From Pseudomonas profundi (GTDB lineage: Bacteria; Pseudomonadota; Gammaproteobacteria; Pseudomonadales; Pseudomonadaceae), in the NCBI RefSeq assembly GCF_008638305.1, contig NZ_VTPZ01000005.1:77444-141443 (forward strand): 64,000 nt of DNA, read 5' to 3'. A program made the translations under genes and the position numbers. This document shows, piece after piece, positions 12,151 to 22,018 of this stretch. The notes under the pieces were generated by a model. It did no database searches, was not told the DNA's origin, and was given only the letters and a program-made list of their open reading frames with translations. Within the stretch, counting starts at the first letter, position 1. Each line of letters begins with the position of its first letter.

Positions 12151-12792
12151 TTAGCTGGGTCGGTAATTTCGATGGAAGCGCTCTTCGCCCATCGCTTTGA
12201 TCTGGCCGTCGATCAATGCCTCAAACGGAGTAAGTAACGCGCTGAAGTCAGTATCGGGCTCAATAATATTCAGCGCTGCCACGGCTGCCTCGACAGTGGA
12301 TAATGCGCCCTCCATCGGCGCCTTGCGTACGCGATAGCGGCTATGCAGCCCGACCGGCAAGGCCACCCGCGGCAGATGCTGCAATACTGGATTGACGTGC
12401 AGAATCTTGCGCGCCTTGCGCCAGGTTCCATCCAGCAACACCAGCCGATGTGGCCGCGTGTCGGCTGATGCAGCCAGGAGCAACGCCGACTCGGCACCGG
12501 GGAATAACAATTCGGTGCGCCAGGCAGGATCCTGCAATTGCTGATACCAATCGCTTTGCCCGGATAGTTGCTCAGCGATCAACAGCCGCGCATTCTTCAA
12601 GCCACGCACCAGCAGCCGCGCTGTGTTGAGCGGGTGGCGCTGCTCGCTGGGATGCTGGATGACCAACAAATGGGTGTTCGAGTCCAGGTCCGGTATCAGA
12701 CTGCACAAACAATGGCTGGCCGGCCGTTCACAGGCACGACACCAGGGTCTTCGATCGGATTCGCTGCGTGTCATTGGTGTAACTGGCGTCAT
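12151..12792 (-). CDS. DTW-domain tRNA-uridine aminocarboxypropyltransferase
   Basis: A 213-residue DTW-domain protein. It has the N-terminal zinc-type pattern CRACERPASHCLC, the signature DGTWRKARKI and a basic C-terminal part with SRYRVRKAP. The family (TapT/YfiP in E. coli) transfers the 3-amino-3-carboxypropyl group of S-adenosylmethionine to uridine in the tRNA variable loop. The start at 12792 is an ATG without a clear ribosome site; a second ATG at 12774 is possible. It is followed on the same strand by no close partner gene. Confidence 0.88.
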   Translation of the reverse strand: MTPVTPMTRSESDRRPWCRACERPASHCLCSLIPDLDSNTHLLVIQHPSEQRHPLNTARLLVRGLKNARLLIAEQLSGQSDWYQQLQDPAWRTELLFPGAESALLLAASADTRPHRLVLLDGTWRKARKILHVNPVLQHLPRVALPVGLHSRYRVRKAPMEGALSTVEAAVAALNIIEPDTDFSALLTPFEALIDGQIKAMGEERFHRNYRPS

Positions 12793-12822
12793 GAGGATTG
12801 TTTAATGGTAACGCGCCTGACG

Positions 12823-13905
12823 CTATAGCAGATCCATTTGTGAACCGGGCGGCGCAAACAGACTGCAATCCAGATCCTTATTCAATTCAGGGCGATTCAG
12901 CCCCAGTCGCCTGATCGCCAGGGCGAATCGCTGCGACAGCAGCGTGGCGAACACGCCTTCACCCCTGAACCGCTTGCCAAAGCTTGCGTCATATAACTCG
13001 CCACCTCGGCACTGGCGGATCAGGCTGAGCACATGCTCCGCCCGTAACGGCATATGCGTTTCCAGCCATTCCTCAAACAGCGGACCGACCTCGCGGGGCA
13101 ACCGCAACAATATATAGGCAGCACTGCTTGCTCCGGCATCGCTGGCTGCCTCAAGCAGCCGCTCGAGCTCGACATCATTAACCATCGGGATAATAGGCGC
13201 GCAGAGCACGCCCACCGGAATGCCCCGGGCCGATAAGGCGCGGATGACCTTGAGTCGGGCAGCCGGCGCGGCAGCACGGGGCTCAAGCGTGCACTTCAGT
13301 TCATTATCCAGTGTCGTCAGACTGACCATGACCCGCACCAGCCGATGGCGAGCCAACTCTTCGAGCAGATCGAGGTCGCGGAGAATCAGGGCTCCCTTGG
13401 TGACCAGCGTCACCGGATGCCGGAAACGCAATAGCACCTCCAGACACTCCCGGGTCAGCTGGTACTCCCGTTCGACCGGTTGGTAGGGATCGGTATTGGC
13501 GCCGATATTGATTGGCGCGCACTGGTAGCCCGCTTTACTCAGCTCCCGCTCGAGCAGCCTGGCTGCGTTGACCCGGGCGATCAGGCGGGTTTCGAAGTCC
13601 AGTCCTGGGGACATATCCCAATAGGCGTGGCTGGGCCGGGCATAGCAATACACACAGCCATGTTCACAACCGCGATATGGATTGATCGAGCGGTCGAACG
13701 GAAGATCCGGCGACTGATTCCGGGTGATGATGCTTTTCGATTGCTCGATACGCACTTCGGTCGCAGCGGTAAGCGGCGCATCGTCAGTCCAGCCGTCGTG
13801 CTCCGCCTCACTGACTGTACTGGCGAACCGATTGACGGGGTTGGATGCGGTGCCACGGCCGCGCAGAATTCGTACGGGAATAAGACTGGCTTCTTTACTG
13901 TTCAT
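12823..13905 (-). CDS. Radical SAM protein of the PA0069 family
   Basis: A 360-residue radical SAM protein. The cluster-binding motif is CEHGCVYC (C-x3-C-x2-C), preceded by INPYRGCEHG as in the PA0069/Rv2578c family, and ANTDPYQPVEREYQLTRECLE is a further family block. These proteins resemble DNA spore photoproduct lyase but have no established reaction. I start at MNSKEASLIP (ATG 13905) since the upstream 17 residues are atypical; the ribosome site is weak. Its start lies just past the ccoM terminator. Confidence 0.85.
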   Translation of the reverse strand: MNSKEASLIPVRILRGRGTASNPVNRFASTVSEAEHDGWTDDAPLTAATEVRIEQSKSIITRNQSPDLPFDRSINPYRGCEHGCVYCYARPSHAYWDMSPGLDFETRLIARVNAARLLERELSKAGYQCAPINIGANTDPYQPVEREYQLTRECLEVLLRFRHPVTLVTKGALILRDLDLLEELARHRLVRVMVSLTTLDNELKCTLEPRAAAPAARLKVIRALSARGIPVGVLCAPIIPMVNDVELERLLEAASDAGASSAAYILLRLPREVGPLFEEWLETHMPLRAEHVLSLIRQCRGGELYDASFGKRFRGEGVFATLLSQRFALAIRRLGLNRPELNKDLDCSLFAPPGSQMDLL

Positions 13906-13952
13906 GCATACAGTATATCCGCCCGAAACGACCTCGGTGAACCACCGGTCAG

Positions 13953-13988
13953 GCAAAAAAAAGCGATCAGTCCGAAGAAAGATCGCTC
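13953..13988 (-). terminator. Rho-independent terminator after the CcoM-like gene
   Basis: Minus-strand AGCGATC and GATCGCT form a stem with a 12-nt loop followed by eight T. It is about 75 nt past the stop of the small gene at 14064-14192 and before the radical SAM gene. Confidence 0.82.
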
Positions 13989-14063
13989 AAAGGCCTTGCG
14001 AGCCATGCCCTTGCCGGGTCGAGCGTATCGACCCACATTCAGATATCGTCCGGTTACAGCGCT

Positions 14064-14192
14064 TCAGGGACGCTTGATCGCGCGCGCTGGCTTGCGGCTG
14101 TCACGCCAGATAAACAAACCCACTCCGCCCAGAAACACGACCATCAATCCAACAGTCAATATTCCAGCGATTACGGCTTCGTCGATAAACAT
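14064..14192 (-). CDS. ccoM: CcoM-like cbb3 oxidase small subunit
   Basis: A 42-residue single-span membrane protein starting MFIDEAVIAGILTVGLMV, with FLGGVGLFIW completing the helix and a short basic tail (DSRKPARAIKRP). Its size, N-terminus and helix match my recollection of CcoM, the small extra subunit of the cbb3-type cytochrome oxidase of Pseudomonas stutzeri, which helps assembly and stability of that complex. AGGAG lies 9 nt before the ATG and a good terminator follows, so it is a monocistronic gene away from the oxidase operon. The name rests on recalled similarity. Confidence 0.7.
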   Translation of the reverse strand: MFIDEAVIAGILTVGLMVVFLGGVGLFIWRDSRKPARAIKRP

Positions 14193-14319
14193 GAGAGGTG
14201 CTCCTGAACCTGATCCAGACTCAAGAATACACAGGGGCAGCGGGTGAACTATTGACCCGGATCAAGATTGAGCGGTTTATTTGAGCGAGGTAGGCGAAGT
14301 GCCGGTCAACGAGTGGACA

Positions 14320-14505
14320 TCAACGTTTGGGCTTTTTCTTGCGGGATTTTTTCGACTTCGATTTGCCAGGTCCGGAAGCCAATGGCAGCGCCTGCTCGAA
14401 CCGGGCCCGCATGGTCTTGAGCCGCGCCTCATATAGGTCGTGCCGACGACGCTGGCGCGCCTCGACAAGATCTATCACAGGAGCTGATTCTGATTCGTCT
14501 GGCAT
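14320..14505 (-). CDS. Small basic protein of unknown function
   Basis: A 61-residue protein: an acidic start (MPDESESAP), a helix rich in Arg and Glu (VEARQRRRHDLYEARLKTMRA) and a strongly basic tail (KSKSKKSRKKKPKR). It follows the 14518-14790 gene by 12 nt on the same strand, so they probably form a two-gene operon. The tail suggests nucleic-acid or ribosome association, which is inference. I do not recognise the family. Confidence 0.5.
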   Translation of the reverse strand: MPDESESAPVIDLVEARQRRRHDLYEARLKTMRARFEQALPLASGPGKSKSKKSRKKKPKR

Positions 14506-14517
14506 AGGCGGAGAGTA

Positions 14518-14790
14518 TCAGATTTCGATATCTATCAGCAGCCCCTTGGCGGGCAGCTCGGGGGACATTTCAGCTACGCCCTCCGCCGAGTATTCAGTCT
14601 GCGCGGCGAAGCTTGCGCGTTTACGGCCGCGGCGGCGATCAGGCACACGCTTTTTATTGCGCCGGCGGCGCTCCACCGGCTCGGCCAGTGTTTCATGCAC
14701 CACTGGTGTTTTTTCAGTGGGCGTCACGCCGCGCTTCGGTCTGGTTACTTCTGGTTGTGCGCCAAGTGGCGGGAGCCCTGGGATAAGCAT
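14518..14790 (-). CDS. Small protein of unknown function
   Basis: A 90-residue protein beginning MLIPGLPPLGAQPEVTRP, with a basic middle (RRRRNKKRVPDRRRGRKRAS) and an acidic hydrophobic C-terminus. AGG lies 7 nt before the ATG at 14790; a GTG at 14802 would add four residues. It precedes the 61-residue gene in a likely operon and is divergent from rapA. Low complexity makes function unreadable. Confidence 0.5.
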   Translation of the reverse strand: MLIPGLPPLGAQPEVTRPKRGVTPTEKTPVVHETLAEPVERRRRNKKRVPDRRRGRKRASFAAQTEYSAEGVAEMSPELPAKGLLIDIEI

Positions 14791-15154
14791 GCTGTGCCTC
14801 ACGTGACCCTGGTTCAGGGTTAGCCATGTCCATATTGAAGCTATTGACCACCAAATACCGCAGCTGATTCCCTAACCTGAGAAATCGTTCACGCTCAAGT
14901 TATACGCCGCATCGCTTCTGTTCGCACGCATGCGCATTAAACATGCCTGCTGGAAAGAACCCTTGGCACCATCTGGCAGACCCGAAGGCAGCCATCCAAG
15001 CCGATACCGGGCGAAACCGACCCGGCGAAAGGCCTGCTCGCCCCGATTTCACCCTGGCTTGGCAAGCGGAGCCGTTTTTGCCGACTGCTTAAGGTTTGTG
15101 AGGGCTGCTGCATCAGTTAATATAGCGGCCTTTTCAGCACGGCAGGAGTAAGGC
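14791..15154. other. Divergent intergenic region upstream of rapA
   Basis: 364 bp between a minus-strand small gene and rapA. Apart from the candidate rapA promoter at 15096-15124 I see no gene. The stretch 14950-15070 is GC-rich with several short self-complementary pieces such as GGCGAAAGGCC, but nothing I can match to a known riboswitch. Confidence 0.4.
15096..15124 (+). promoter_or_regulatory. Candidate sigma-70 promoter of rapA
   Basis: TTGTGA (15096-15101) and AATATA (15119-15124) are spaced by 17 bp; the rapA ATG follows 30 bp later behind GGAG. Confidence 0.5.
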
Positions 15155-17995
15155 ATGACGGTATTCACCCCAGGACAACGCTGGGTCAGCGATAGCGAAT
15201 CAGAACTCGGCCTGGGTACGGTGCTGTCGCAGGACGACAGGCTGGTCATCATCCTGTTCCCTGCTAGCGGCGAAACGCGCCACTACGCTCTGCGCAACGC
15301 ACCTCTCACCCGGGTGCGCTTCACTCCCGGCGACAACATCAGTCATCACGAGGGCTGGGTACTCACCGTTAGCGACGTGGCGGAAGAGAACGGGTTACTG
15401 CAGTATCGCGGCCTGCGAGAGGACGGCACCCCTGCCGAATTCTCCGAAACCATGCTGGATAACTTCATTCAGTTCCGTCTGGCCAGCGATCGTCTGTTTG
15501 CCAGCCAGATTGATCCGCTACCCTGGTTCGGCCTGCGCTATGAAAGTCTGCGCCATTATTGCCGCATCCAGCGCTCTCCCCTGCTCGGCCTGGGCGGTGT
15601 GAGGACGCAACCGATTCCCCATCAGCTACATATCGCCCGTGACGTGGCCGACCGCATCGCTCCCCGCGTACTGCTGGCTGACGAAGTAGGCCTGGGCAAG
15701 ACCATCGAAGCGGGCCTGGTCATCCATCGGCAGATTCGTACTGGCCGGGTACGCCGCGTGCTGATTGTGGTGCCGGAGAACCTGCAACACCAGTGGCTGG
15801 TCGAGATGCGCCGCCGCTTCAATCTGCGCTTTGCGCTGTTCAATCAGGAACGCTGCGCCGGTGCGGAGGACAACCCCTTCGAAGAAGAACAACTGGCGCT
15901 GGTCTCCCTGGAAATACTGCTGGAAGACGAGAAGGTCCGCGACTATATGCTTGCCTCCGATTGGGACATGCTGGTGGTCGATGAAGCGCACCACCTTGTC
16001 TGGCAAGAAGGCGCTCCCAGCCCGGAGTACGCACTGGTTGAGCAGCTCGCAGCCCAGATACCCGCGGTACTCTTGCTGACAGCCACGCCGGAGCAACTCG
16101 GACAAGCCAGCCATTTCGCCCGCTTGCGTCTGCTTGATCCTGACCGCTTCCATGATCTGCAGGCCTTCCGCGAAGAAACAGCGCGCTATCAGCCGGTCGC
16201 CGAAGCGGTGCAACAACTGATGGAAGGTGGCGCGCTGGCCCAGGCTGACCGGCAGGCAATCAGCGATTGGCTGGGCGGTAGTGCAGAGCAGCTACTCGAT
16301 GCACTCGAACAGCCCGGCGCACAAGCCGAGCAAGCGCGGTCCAGCCTGATTCGCCAGTTGCTGGACCGCCACGGGACCGGCCGCGTGTTGTATCGCAATA
16401 CCCGCGCCGCGATTGCCGGCTTTCCCGAGCGCGAGTTGCATGCTCATCCCCTGCCCTGCCCCGAGATTTATGCGGACCTGGAAGGTCGCACTGCACTGTA
16501 TCCCGAAGTGGGGCTGCAGGACGAATTCGAACCAGTCGAAACGGCCTGGTGGCAGGACGACCCGCGCGTCGACTGGCTGATCGACACCCTGAAGCTGCTC
16601 AAGCGCAGCAAGGTGCTGGTGATTTGCGCGCATGCCGAGACGGCGCTGGATCTGGATGACGCCCTGCGTGTCCGCAGCGGCATCCCGGCGACGGTATTCC
16701 ATGAGGGCATGAGCATTGTCGAACGGGACCGCGCAGCAGCCTTCTTCGCCGATGAAGAATTTGGCGCCCAGGTGATGATCTGTTCCGAGATTGGTAGCGA
16801 GGGCCGCAATTTCCAGTTTGCCCATCACCTGGTGATGTTCGATCTGCCAACTCATCCCGATCTGCTTGAACAGCGCATCGGGCGCCTCGATCGTATCGGT
16901 CAACGCGAAGTCATCCAGCTGCACATTCCTTATCTGGAAGGCACGGCCCAGGAAGGACTGTTCCATTGGTATCACGATGCCCTCAATGCTTTTCAGGCTA
17001 CCTCGCCGACGGGCAGTGCGATCCAGCATGAATTCGGCTCCCAGCTGCTGCACCTGCTGGATCATCCTGACGACGCCGCCTGGTCACGTCTGATCGAACA
17101 GGCACTGGCCCGTCGCACAGCATTGGAAGAAGAGATGCACAAGGGGCGCGATCGCCTGCTGGAGTTGCATTCACGCGGTCACGGCGACGCTGAAGAGATG
17201 CTCGAAGCCATTGAGCAGCAGGACAACGATTTCCAGCTGCCTATTTATATGGAGCGGTTGTTCGATGTATTCGGCGTCGACAGCGAGGATCATTCGGATA
17301 ATGCGCTGGTCCTGCGCCCCGGCGAGCGCATGCTGGATGCCGGCTTCCCGCTGGGCGACGACGAAGGCGTCACCATCACCTATGATCGCGAAACCGCGCT
17401 GACCCGCGAGGACATGCAGTTCATCACCTGGGAGCATCCAATGCTCGAAGGCGGAATGGATCTGGTGTTGTCAGGCAGCATGGGCAACAGTTCAGTCGCG
17501 TTGCTGAAAAACAAGGCGCTGAAGCCAGGCACCATGCTGCTGGAATGTCTGTTTGTCAGCGAGGCTATTGCACCGCGCGCGCTGCAGATGCAACGGTACC
17601 TGCCGCCAACACCGATTCGCTGTTTGCTCGATATCAACGGCACCGATCTCGGCGCCAAGGTGGCCTTCGAGACGCTGGAGGCGCAGGTGGAAAATCTGCC
17701 CAAGCACCTAGCCAGCAAGATCGCCAAAAGCCAGCGCGACGTCGTCGAACGACTGCTGGACCGCGCCGAAGCACTGGCCGACGTACAGCATGCCGAACTG
17801 GTGGAACAGGCCAGCCAGCGTTTTGCTTCCGATCTGGATGAAGAGATCAATCGACTCAAGGCGCTACAGCAGGTCAATCCGTTGGTACGCGACAGCGAGA
17901 TCGAAACCCTGGAGAAGCACAAATCCGAAGGTAGTATCTCGCTGCAACATGCCAAGGTACGCCTGGATGCCCTGCGCATGCTGGTGGCGGGGTAA
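15155..17995 (+). CDS. rapA: RNA polymerase-associated ATPase RapA (HepA)
   Basis: A 946-residue SWI2/SNF2-type protein, close to the 968 of E. coli RapA. It recycles core RNA polymerase from post-termination complexes. Visible parts are the N-terminal Tudor-like domains (1-105), the Walker A box DEVGLGKT (176-183), the DEAH box (276-279), and the helicase C lobe with [18 protein letters not shown] and [12 protein letters not shown], then RapA-specific spacer and C-terminal domains. The ATG has GGAG upstream. Monocistronic; a hairpin follows. Confidence 0.97.
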   Translation: MTVFTPGQRWVSDSESELGLGTVLSQDDRLVIILFPASGETRHYALRNAPLTRVRFTPGDNISHHEGWVLTVSDVAEENGLLQYRGLREDGTPAEFSETMLDNFIQFRLASDRLFASQIDPLPWFGLRYESLRHYCRIQRSPLLGLGGVRTQPIPHQLHIARDVADRIAPRVLLADEVGLGKTIEAGLVIHRQIRTGRVRRVLIVVPENLQHQWLVEMRRRFNLRFALFNQERCAGAEDNPFEEEQLALVSLEILLEDEKVRDYMLASDWDMLVVDEAHHLVWQEGAPSPEYALVEQLAAQIPAVLLLTATPEQLGQASHFARLRLLDPDRFHDLQAFREETARYQPVAEAVQQLMEGGALAQADRQAISDWLGGSAEQLLDALEQPGAQAEQARSSLIRQLLDRHGTGRVLYRNTRAAIAGFPERELHAHPLPCPEIYADLEGRTALYPEVGLQDEFEPVETAWWQDDPRVDWLIDTLKLLKRSKVLVICAHAETALDLDDALRVRSGIPATVFHEGMSIVERDRAAAFFADEEFGAQVMICSEIGSEGRNFQFAHHLVMFDLPTHPDLLEQRIGRLDRIGQREVIQLHIPYLEGTAQEGLFHWYHDALNAFQATSPTGSAIQHEFGSQLLHLLDHPDDAAWSRLIEQALARRTALEEEMHKGRDRLLELHSRGHGDAEEMLEAIEQQDNDFQLPIYMERLFDVFGVDSEDHSDNALVLRPGERMLDAGFPLGDDEGVTITYDRETALTREDMQFITWEHPMLEGGMDLVLSGSMGNSSVALLKNKALKPGTMLLECLFVSEAIAPRALQMQRYLPPTPIRCLLDINGTDLGAKVAFETLEAQVENLPKHLASKIAKSQRDVVERLLDRAEALADVQHAELVEQASQRFASDLDEEINRLKALQQVNPLVRDSEIETLEKHKSEGSISLQHAKVRLDALRMLVAG

Positions 17996-18004
17996 ACAGG
18001 AATA

Positions 18005-18035
18005 TTGACGCTTGGTCGCTGCTACGAAGCGTCAA
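18005..18035. terminator. Bidirectional hairpin between rapA and the patatin gene
   Basis: TTGACGCTT and AAGCGTCAA pair perfectly around a 13-nt loop in the 40 bp between the convergent stops. No long U run follows on either strand, so it is a weak or rho-helped terminator. Confidence 0.5.
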
Positions 18036-19220
18036 TCATTCTGAATCGGGCAAAACCAAGCCAAGAAACCGTTGCAACTCGTCACGCTTGGCCAGCGCAT
18101 CGCGCCGGCCGAGGGCGATCAGCTCGTTGCAATACTCCGCTTCGAATAGCAAATAGCTGACGACGCTGCCACCCGAGGCACGCGTGGCGCCGCTACCGCG
18201 CAGAAACATCCTCAAACCCGCGGGTAACGCCTTGCGGTGTCGACTTGCAATAATATCCAGCGGCTCGCTCGGAGAAATCGTCAACACGTCAACCGGGCGG
18301 AGTGCCTTGCCGGATAGTCCTGAGGCGTGGGGCATCAGCGCTGCCAAACGGTTCATGCGCTCGATCTGCTCCATATCTGCCTCGAGGTTGTCGACAAAGG
18401 TGCTATTGAGCAAATGCCCGCCAATCTGCGCCAGACTGGGCGGCGGCGGGTTTCGCCGACGTCCGGGCCTGCTGGTAACCGGCTCATTGACCGGATTGTC
18501 CGACACGCCGATGACCAATACCCGGTTCGCGCCAAGATGCAACGCCGGGCTGATCGGAGTCCGCTGACGCACTGCTCCGTCGCCGTACCAGTTGCGGTCT
18601 AACAGAACCGGCTCGAATAACAGCGGTATCGCCGCGGAAGCAACGAGATGATCAAGCTTCAATGGCGTCTGGATGCCGATACGACGGTGACGATTCCATG
18701 GCTCAATGCGTTGATGACCCTGATAGAAACAGACCGACTCGGCTGTCTGGTAATTGAATGCACTCACCGATACCGCGCGCAGCTGGCCCATCATCAAGGC
18801 TTCATCAATCTTGCCGAACTGCATGATACTCCCCAGCAGGTGGCGCAGGGGGCGGCTATCGAGCAGCGATGTCGGCTGCGCTCCGCCCAGCCCCAGCAGG
18901 TTGACCCGGGTCCAGCGCCAAGCCTGGGCAACCAGACCAGGCCAGTCGGTTCGGTAGACCTGGTTACAACGAAACCCGCCCCAGACTGCGCGCATACGCT
19001 CGACCCCGACATTGAAATCGGCAGCGTTCGACGCCAGCGCCACTGCATTGATCGCACCGGCCGAGGTACCGCAAATAATGGGGAATGGATTCTGCGAGTG
19101 ATCCGGCAGCAACTCGGCAATGGCACTCAGCACACCGACCTGATAAGCCGCCCTCGCTCCGCCGCCTGAAAGGATCAGGGCGGTGCAATCGGTTGGCCTG
19201 GTCCATGGCTGAGCGGTCAT
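18036..19220 (-). CDS. Patatin-like phospholipase
   Basis: A 394-residue patatin-fold lipid acyl hydrolase. The oxyanion loop is LSGGGARAAY (about 18-26), the nucleophile Ser53 sits in GTSAG, and the catalytic Asp is in WYGDGAVRQ. No signal peptide is visible, so it is probably cytosolic or peripheral. Its start overlaps the htrB stop by ATGA, so the two are translationally coupled, which points to a role in membrane lipid turnover. The substrate is not readable. Confidence 0.88.
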   Translation of the reverse strand: MTAQPWTRPTDCTALILSGGGARAAYQVGVLSAIAELLPDHSQNPFPIICGTSAGAINAVALASNAADFNVGVERMRAVWGGFRCNQVYRTDWPGLVAQAWRWTRVNLLGLGGAQPTSLLDSRPLRHLLGSIMQFGKIDEALMMGQLRAVSVSAFNYQTAESVCFYQGHQRIEPWNRHRRIGIQTPLKLDHLVASAAIPLLFEPVLLDRNWYGDGAVRQRTPISPALHLGANRVLVIGVSDNPVNEPVTSRPGRRRNPPPPSLAQIGGHLLNSTFVDNLEADMEQIERMNRLAALMPHASGLSGKALRPVDVLTISPSEPLDIIASRHRKALPAGLRMFLRGSGATRASGGSVVSYLLFEAEYCNELIALGRRDALAKRDELQRFLGLVLPDSE

Positions 19221-20185
19221 CCCTTAGTCCGGGCAGCGTGGCGGCGTTTACGGCGCTGCCGTTTCGGATACGGCCGCTCCTCCCCTTCCGGACGCGTCTT
19301 GAAACGGCGATGGACCCACATATATTGCTCGGGCTGCTTGAGGATCGCCTGCTCCACCCACTGATTGATGCGTAAAGCATCGGCCTCTTCGTCGCCCACC
19401 GGAAAGCCTTCCAGCGGGGGGTGGATCGTCAGACGGTAACCCTGGGCGTCAGGTAAGCGGGTCTGGGTAAAAGGCACGACCTTCGCTTTACCCAAACGCG
19501 CAAAGGTGGCGGTCGCGGTAACGGTGGCGGCCGGCACGCCAAAAAAAGGCACAAACACGCTCGCCTTGCGGCCATAATCCTGGTCCGGTGCATACCAGAT
19601 GGCGCGGCCTGATCGCATCGACTTGAGCATGCTGCGCACGTCTTCACGCTCCACAGCCAGCGCATCGGCATTATGTCGCTCACGCCCGCGGCGCTGAATG
19701 AAATCAAAGGTGGGATTGGCATGCTCACGGTACATCCCGTCAATCGTTGCCTGCTGACCGAGCAGCGCTGCACCGATTTCCAGCGTGGTGAAGTGCATCG
19801 ACATAAGCAAGACACCCTTGCCCTCTGCGGCAGCATTCTGCAGATGTTCCAGCCCTTCGATGGTAGCGAGTTTCGCCAGCCTGCGCGGCGGCCACCACCA
19901 GGCCATGGCCATTTCAAACAGCGCTATGCCGTTTGAAGCAAAGTTTTCCCGCAGTACCTGTTCGCGTCGCTCGTTGGACCAGTCGGGGAAACACAGCTCA
20001 AGATTGGTCGCGGCAATCAGCCGGCGCTCGGGCATCAGGTGATACATGGCTCGACCTACCAGCCGCCCAACTGAGAGAATGGTCCGATAGGGAAGTTGAA
20101 CCAGCAGCCATAACAGGCCCATGCCCATCCATAGCAACCAGTAACGGGGGTGCAGCATGGCGCTGCTGAAACCAGGACGTTGCAT
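19217..20185 (-). CDS. htrB: Lipid A late acyltransferase (HtrB/LpxL family)
   Basis: A 322-residue inner-membrane acyltransferase with one N-terminal hydrophobic segment (YWLLWMGMGLLWLLVQL) and the H-x4-E catalytic motif in MSMHFTTLEIG. It also has WYAPDQDYG, typical of LpxL/LpxM enzymes that add secondary acyl chains to lipid A. The position beside minCDE matches PA3242 of P. aeruginosa. Which chain it adds cannot be told. The ribosome site is weak (GGTTGGTGT). It overlaps the patatin gene by 4 bp. Confidence 0.9.
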   Translation of the reverse strand: MQRPGFSSAMLHPRYWLLWMGMGLLWLLVQLPYRTILSVGRLVGRAMYHLMPERRLIAATNLELCFPDWSNERREQVLRENFASNGIALFEMAMAWWWPPRRLAKLATIEGLEHLQNAAAEGKGVLLMSMHFTTLEIGAALLGQQATIDGMYREHANPTFDFIQRRGRERHNADALAVEREDVRSMLKSMRSGRAIWYAPDQDYGRKASVFVPFFGVPAATVTATATFARLGKAKVVPFTQTRLPDAQGYRLTIHPPLEGFPVGDEEADALRINQWVEQAILKQPEQYMWVHRRFKTRPEGEERPYPKRQRRKRRHAARTKG

Positions 20186-20234
20186 ACACCAACCATAACG
20201 GTAAAAACCGCATTCTACCGAAGCCGGGCGCGGC

Positions 20235-20263
20235 TTGCGATCAACGCAGCCAATCTATATAAG
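20235..20263 (+). promoter_or_regulatory. Candidate sigma-70 promoter of minC
   Basis: TTGCGA (20235-20240) and TATAAG (20258-20263) are spaced by 17 bp, with the minC ATG 32 bp downstream. It lies in the divergent region between htrB and minC. Confidence 0.55.
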
Positions 20264-20295
20264 TGTGCCCACTAAACTGTGCTCCTGGATCCTAC

Positions 20296-21063
20296 ATGAC
20301 TGCTGAAACTCACTCCGACAAGCTCGATAATGATCTCGCGTTCAATCTGAAGGGCGGCATGCTGACCATGACCGTGATTGAACTCATACGGCAGGAGCCT
20401 GAACGTTTTGCCCGTCAACTGGCGGAAAAGGTCAGGCAGGCGCCGAATTTCTTCAAGGACACCCCTGTCGTCTTCAGTCTGGACAAGCTGGGCGACAAGC
20501 TGGACGCCACCACACTTGCCGAACTACTGCAGATCTGCCGCGACAGTGGTATGCAGCCCATGGCCCTGCGCGGAAACGAATCCTTCCGATCGCTGGCACA
20601 ACATTGCGGGCTTGTACTGATGCTGCCGGGCCGCGTACGCGACAAGAGCGGTGAAGGTGAGCGGCGAGCGTCGCCACCACCGAAAAAACCAGAGCCGGCC
20701 AGACGCGAGGCACCCGCAGCAGCTGCCGCCGAGAGCATGCCCAGCAAGGTAATTACCCAACCGGTTCGCTCCGGCCAGCAGGTTTACGCGCGCGGTGGCG
20801 ACTTGGTGGTGCTGGCTTCGGTAAGCCCCGGGTCGGAACTTCTTGCCGATGGCAACATCCATGTTTATGGCCCGTTACGTGGTCGTGCCTTGGCAGGTGT
20901 AAGGGGGAATACCGAGGCACGTATCTTCTGCCAGTCGCTGGAAGCGGAACTGGTGTCGATTGCTGGACAGTACAAGGTTGCGGAGGATCTGCGTCGCCAT
21001 CTTTGGAAAGAGTCCACACAAATCAGCCTTGACGGGGATAGCTTGAAGATAGTCCCCCTTTAA
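20296..21063 (+). CDS. minC: Septum site-determining protein MinC
   Basis: A 255-residue inhibitor of FtsZ assembly. The N-terminal FtsZ-binding domain spans about 1-115, a Pro/Ala/Glu linker follows (KPEPARREAPAAAAAE), and the beta-helical C-terminal domain (about 150-255) has GDLVVLASVSPGSELLADGN, the MinD-binding and dimer region. I start at MTAETHSDKL (ATG 20296, GGA upstream), not the longer frame at 20263. It is followed by minD after 145 bp. Confidence 0.95.
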   Translation: MTAETHSDKLDNDLAFNLKGGMLTMTVIELIRQEPERFARQLAEKVRQAPNFFKDTPVVFSLDKLGDKLDATTLAELLQICRDSGMQPMALRGNESFRSLAQHCGLVLMLPGRVRDKSGEGERRASPPPKKPEPARREAPAAAAAESMPSKVITQPVRSGQQVYARGGDLVVLASVSPGSELLADGNIHVYGPLRGRALAGVRGNTEARIFCQSLEAELVSIAGQYKVAEDLRRHLWKESTQISLDGDSLKIVPL

Positions 21064-21208
21064 CCGATACTGTTCAACCATCCGAGGAAGCCCGATTTTC
21101 GTGGTCTATGGCCATTTCAGGCTCCTCAATAATTAGGTCTCGAATACGCCGGAATTCACTCCCGGAGTGTTCTTTTTTACTCATTCGCGCTCCGACGGGA
21201 AGGTCATC

Positions 21209-22018
21209 TTGGCAAAGATCATAGTCATCACATCAGGCAAAGGCGGCGTTGGCAAGACAACTACCAGCGCTGCCATCGGTACCGGGCTCGCTCTGCGTGG
21301 GTTCAAAACAGTGATCGTCGACTTTGACGTCGGCCTGCGAAATCTTGATCTGATCATGGGCTGCGAACGCCGTGTGGTTTACGACTTCGTGAACCTTATC
21401 AACGGTGATTCGAACCTCAATCAGACCCTGATCAAAGACAAGCGCTCTGACAACTTGTACATCCTTCCCGCCTCCCAGACCCGGGACAAGGATGCACTCA
21501 CCCAGGAAGGCGTGGAAAAGGTACTGGAAGAGCTGAAGCAGACTTTTGACTACATCGTGTGCGACTCACCGGCCGGTATCGAGAAAGGCGCTCACCTGGC
21601 AATGTATTTTGCCGACGAAGCAGTCGTCGTGACCAACCCTGAAGTGTCTTCGGTTCGAGACTCCGACCGCATCCTGGGGTTGCTCTCAAGCAAGTCCCGT
21701 CGTGCGGAAAGCGGCGAACGTATCAAGGAGCACCTGCTGCTGACACGGTACAACCCCGCTCGGGCAGAGCTGGGCGAAATGCTCACCGTCAGCGATGTGG
21801 AGGATATCCTCTCAATTCCGCTACTGGGCGTCATTCCTGAATCGCAGGCCGTGCTCAAGGCTTCCAACCAGGGCGTACCTGTGATCATGGATGAAATCAG
21901 TGACGCGGGTCAGGCCTATGGCGACGCCGTAGATCGCCTGCTTGGTGAAACCAAACCGCACCGTTTCCTCGAAGCTCAGAAGAAATCACTGCTGCAGCGA
22001 CTGTTCGGAGGTCGATAA
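21209..22018 (+). CDS. minD: Septum site-determining ATPase MinD
   Basis: A 269-residue membrane-cycling ATPase that carries MinC to the poles. The deviant Walker [11 protein letters not shown] lies at 9-18, the MinD signature is [21 protein letters not shown], and the C-terminal amphipathic helix is [10 protein letters not shown]. The correct start is a TTG at 21209, behind GGGAAGG, giving the conserved [14 protein letters not shown]-terminus; an ATG start at 21167 would add 14 residues no MinD carries. The stop overlaps the minE start by one base. Confidence 0.96.
   Translation: MAKIIVITSGKGGVGKTTTSAAIGTGLALRGFKTVIVDFDVGLRNLDLIMGCERRVVYDFVNLINGDSNLNQTLIKDKRSDNLYILPASQTRDKDALTQEGVEKVLEELKQTFDYIVCDSPAGIEKGAHLAMYFADEAVVVTNPEVSSVRDSDRILGLLSSKSRRAESGERIKEHLLLTRYNPARAELGEMLTVSDVEDILSIPLLGVIPESQAVLKASNQGVPVIMDEISDAGQAYGDAVDRLLGETKPHRFLEAQKKSLLQRLFGGR

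Noticed and set aside
14950-15070. Riboswitch before rapA
   Set aside because: Several short stems but no conserved core of any class I know.
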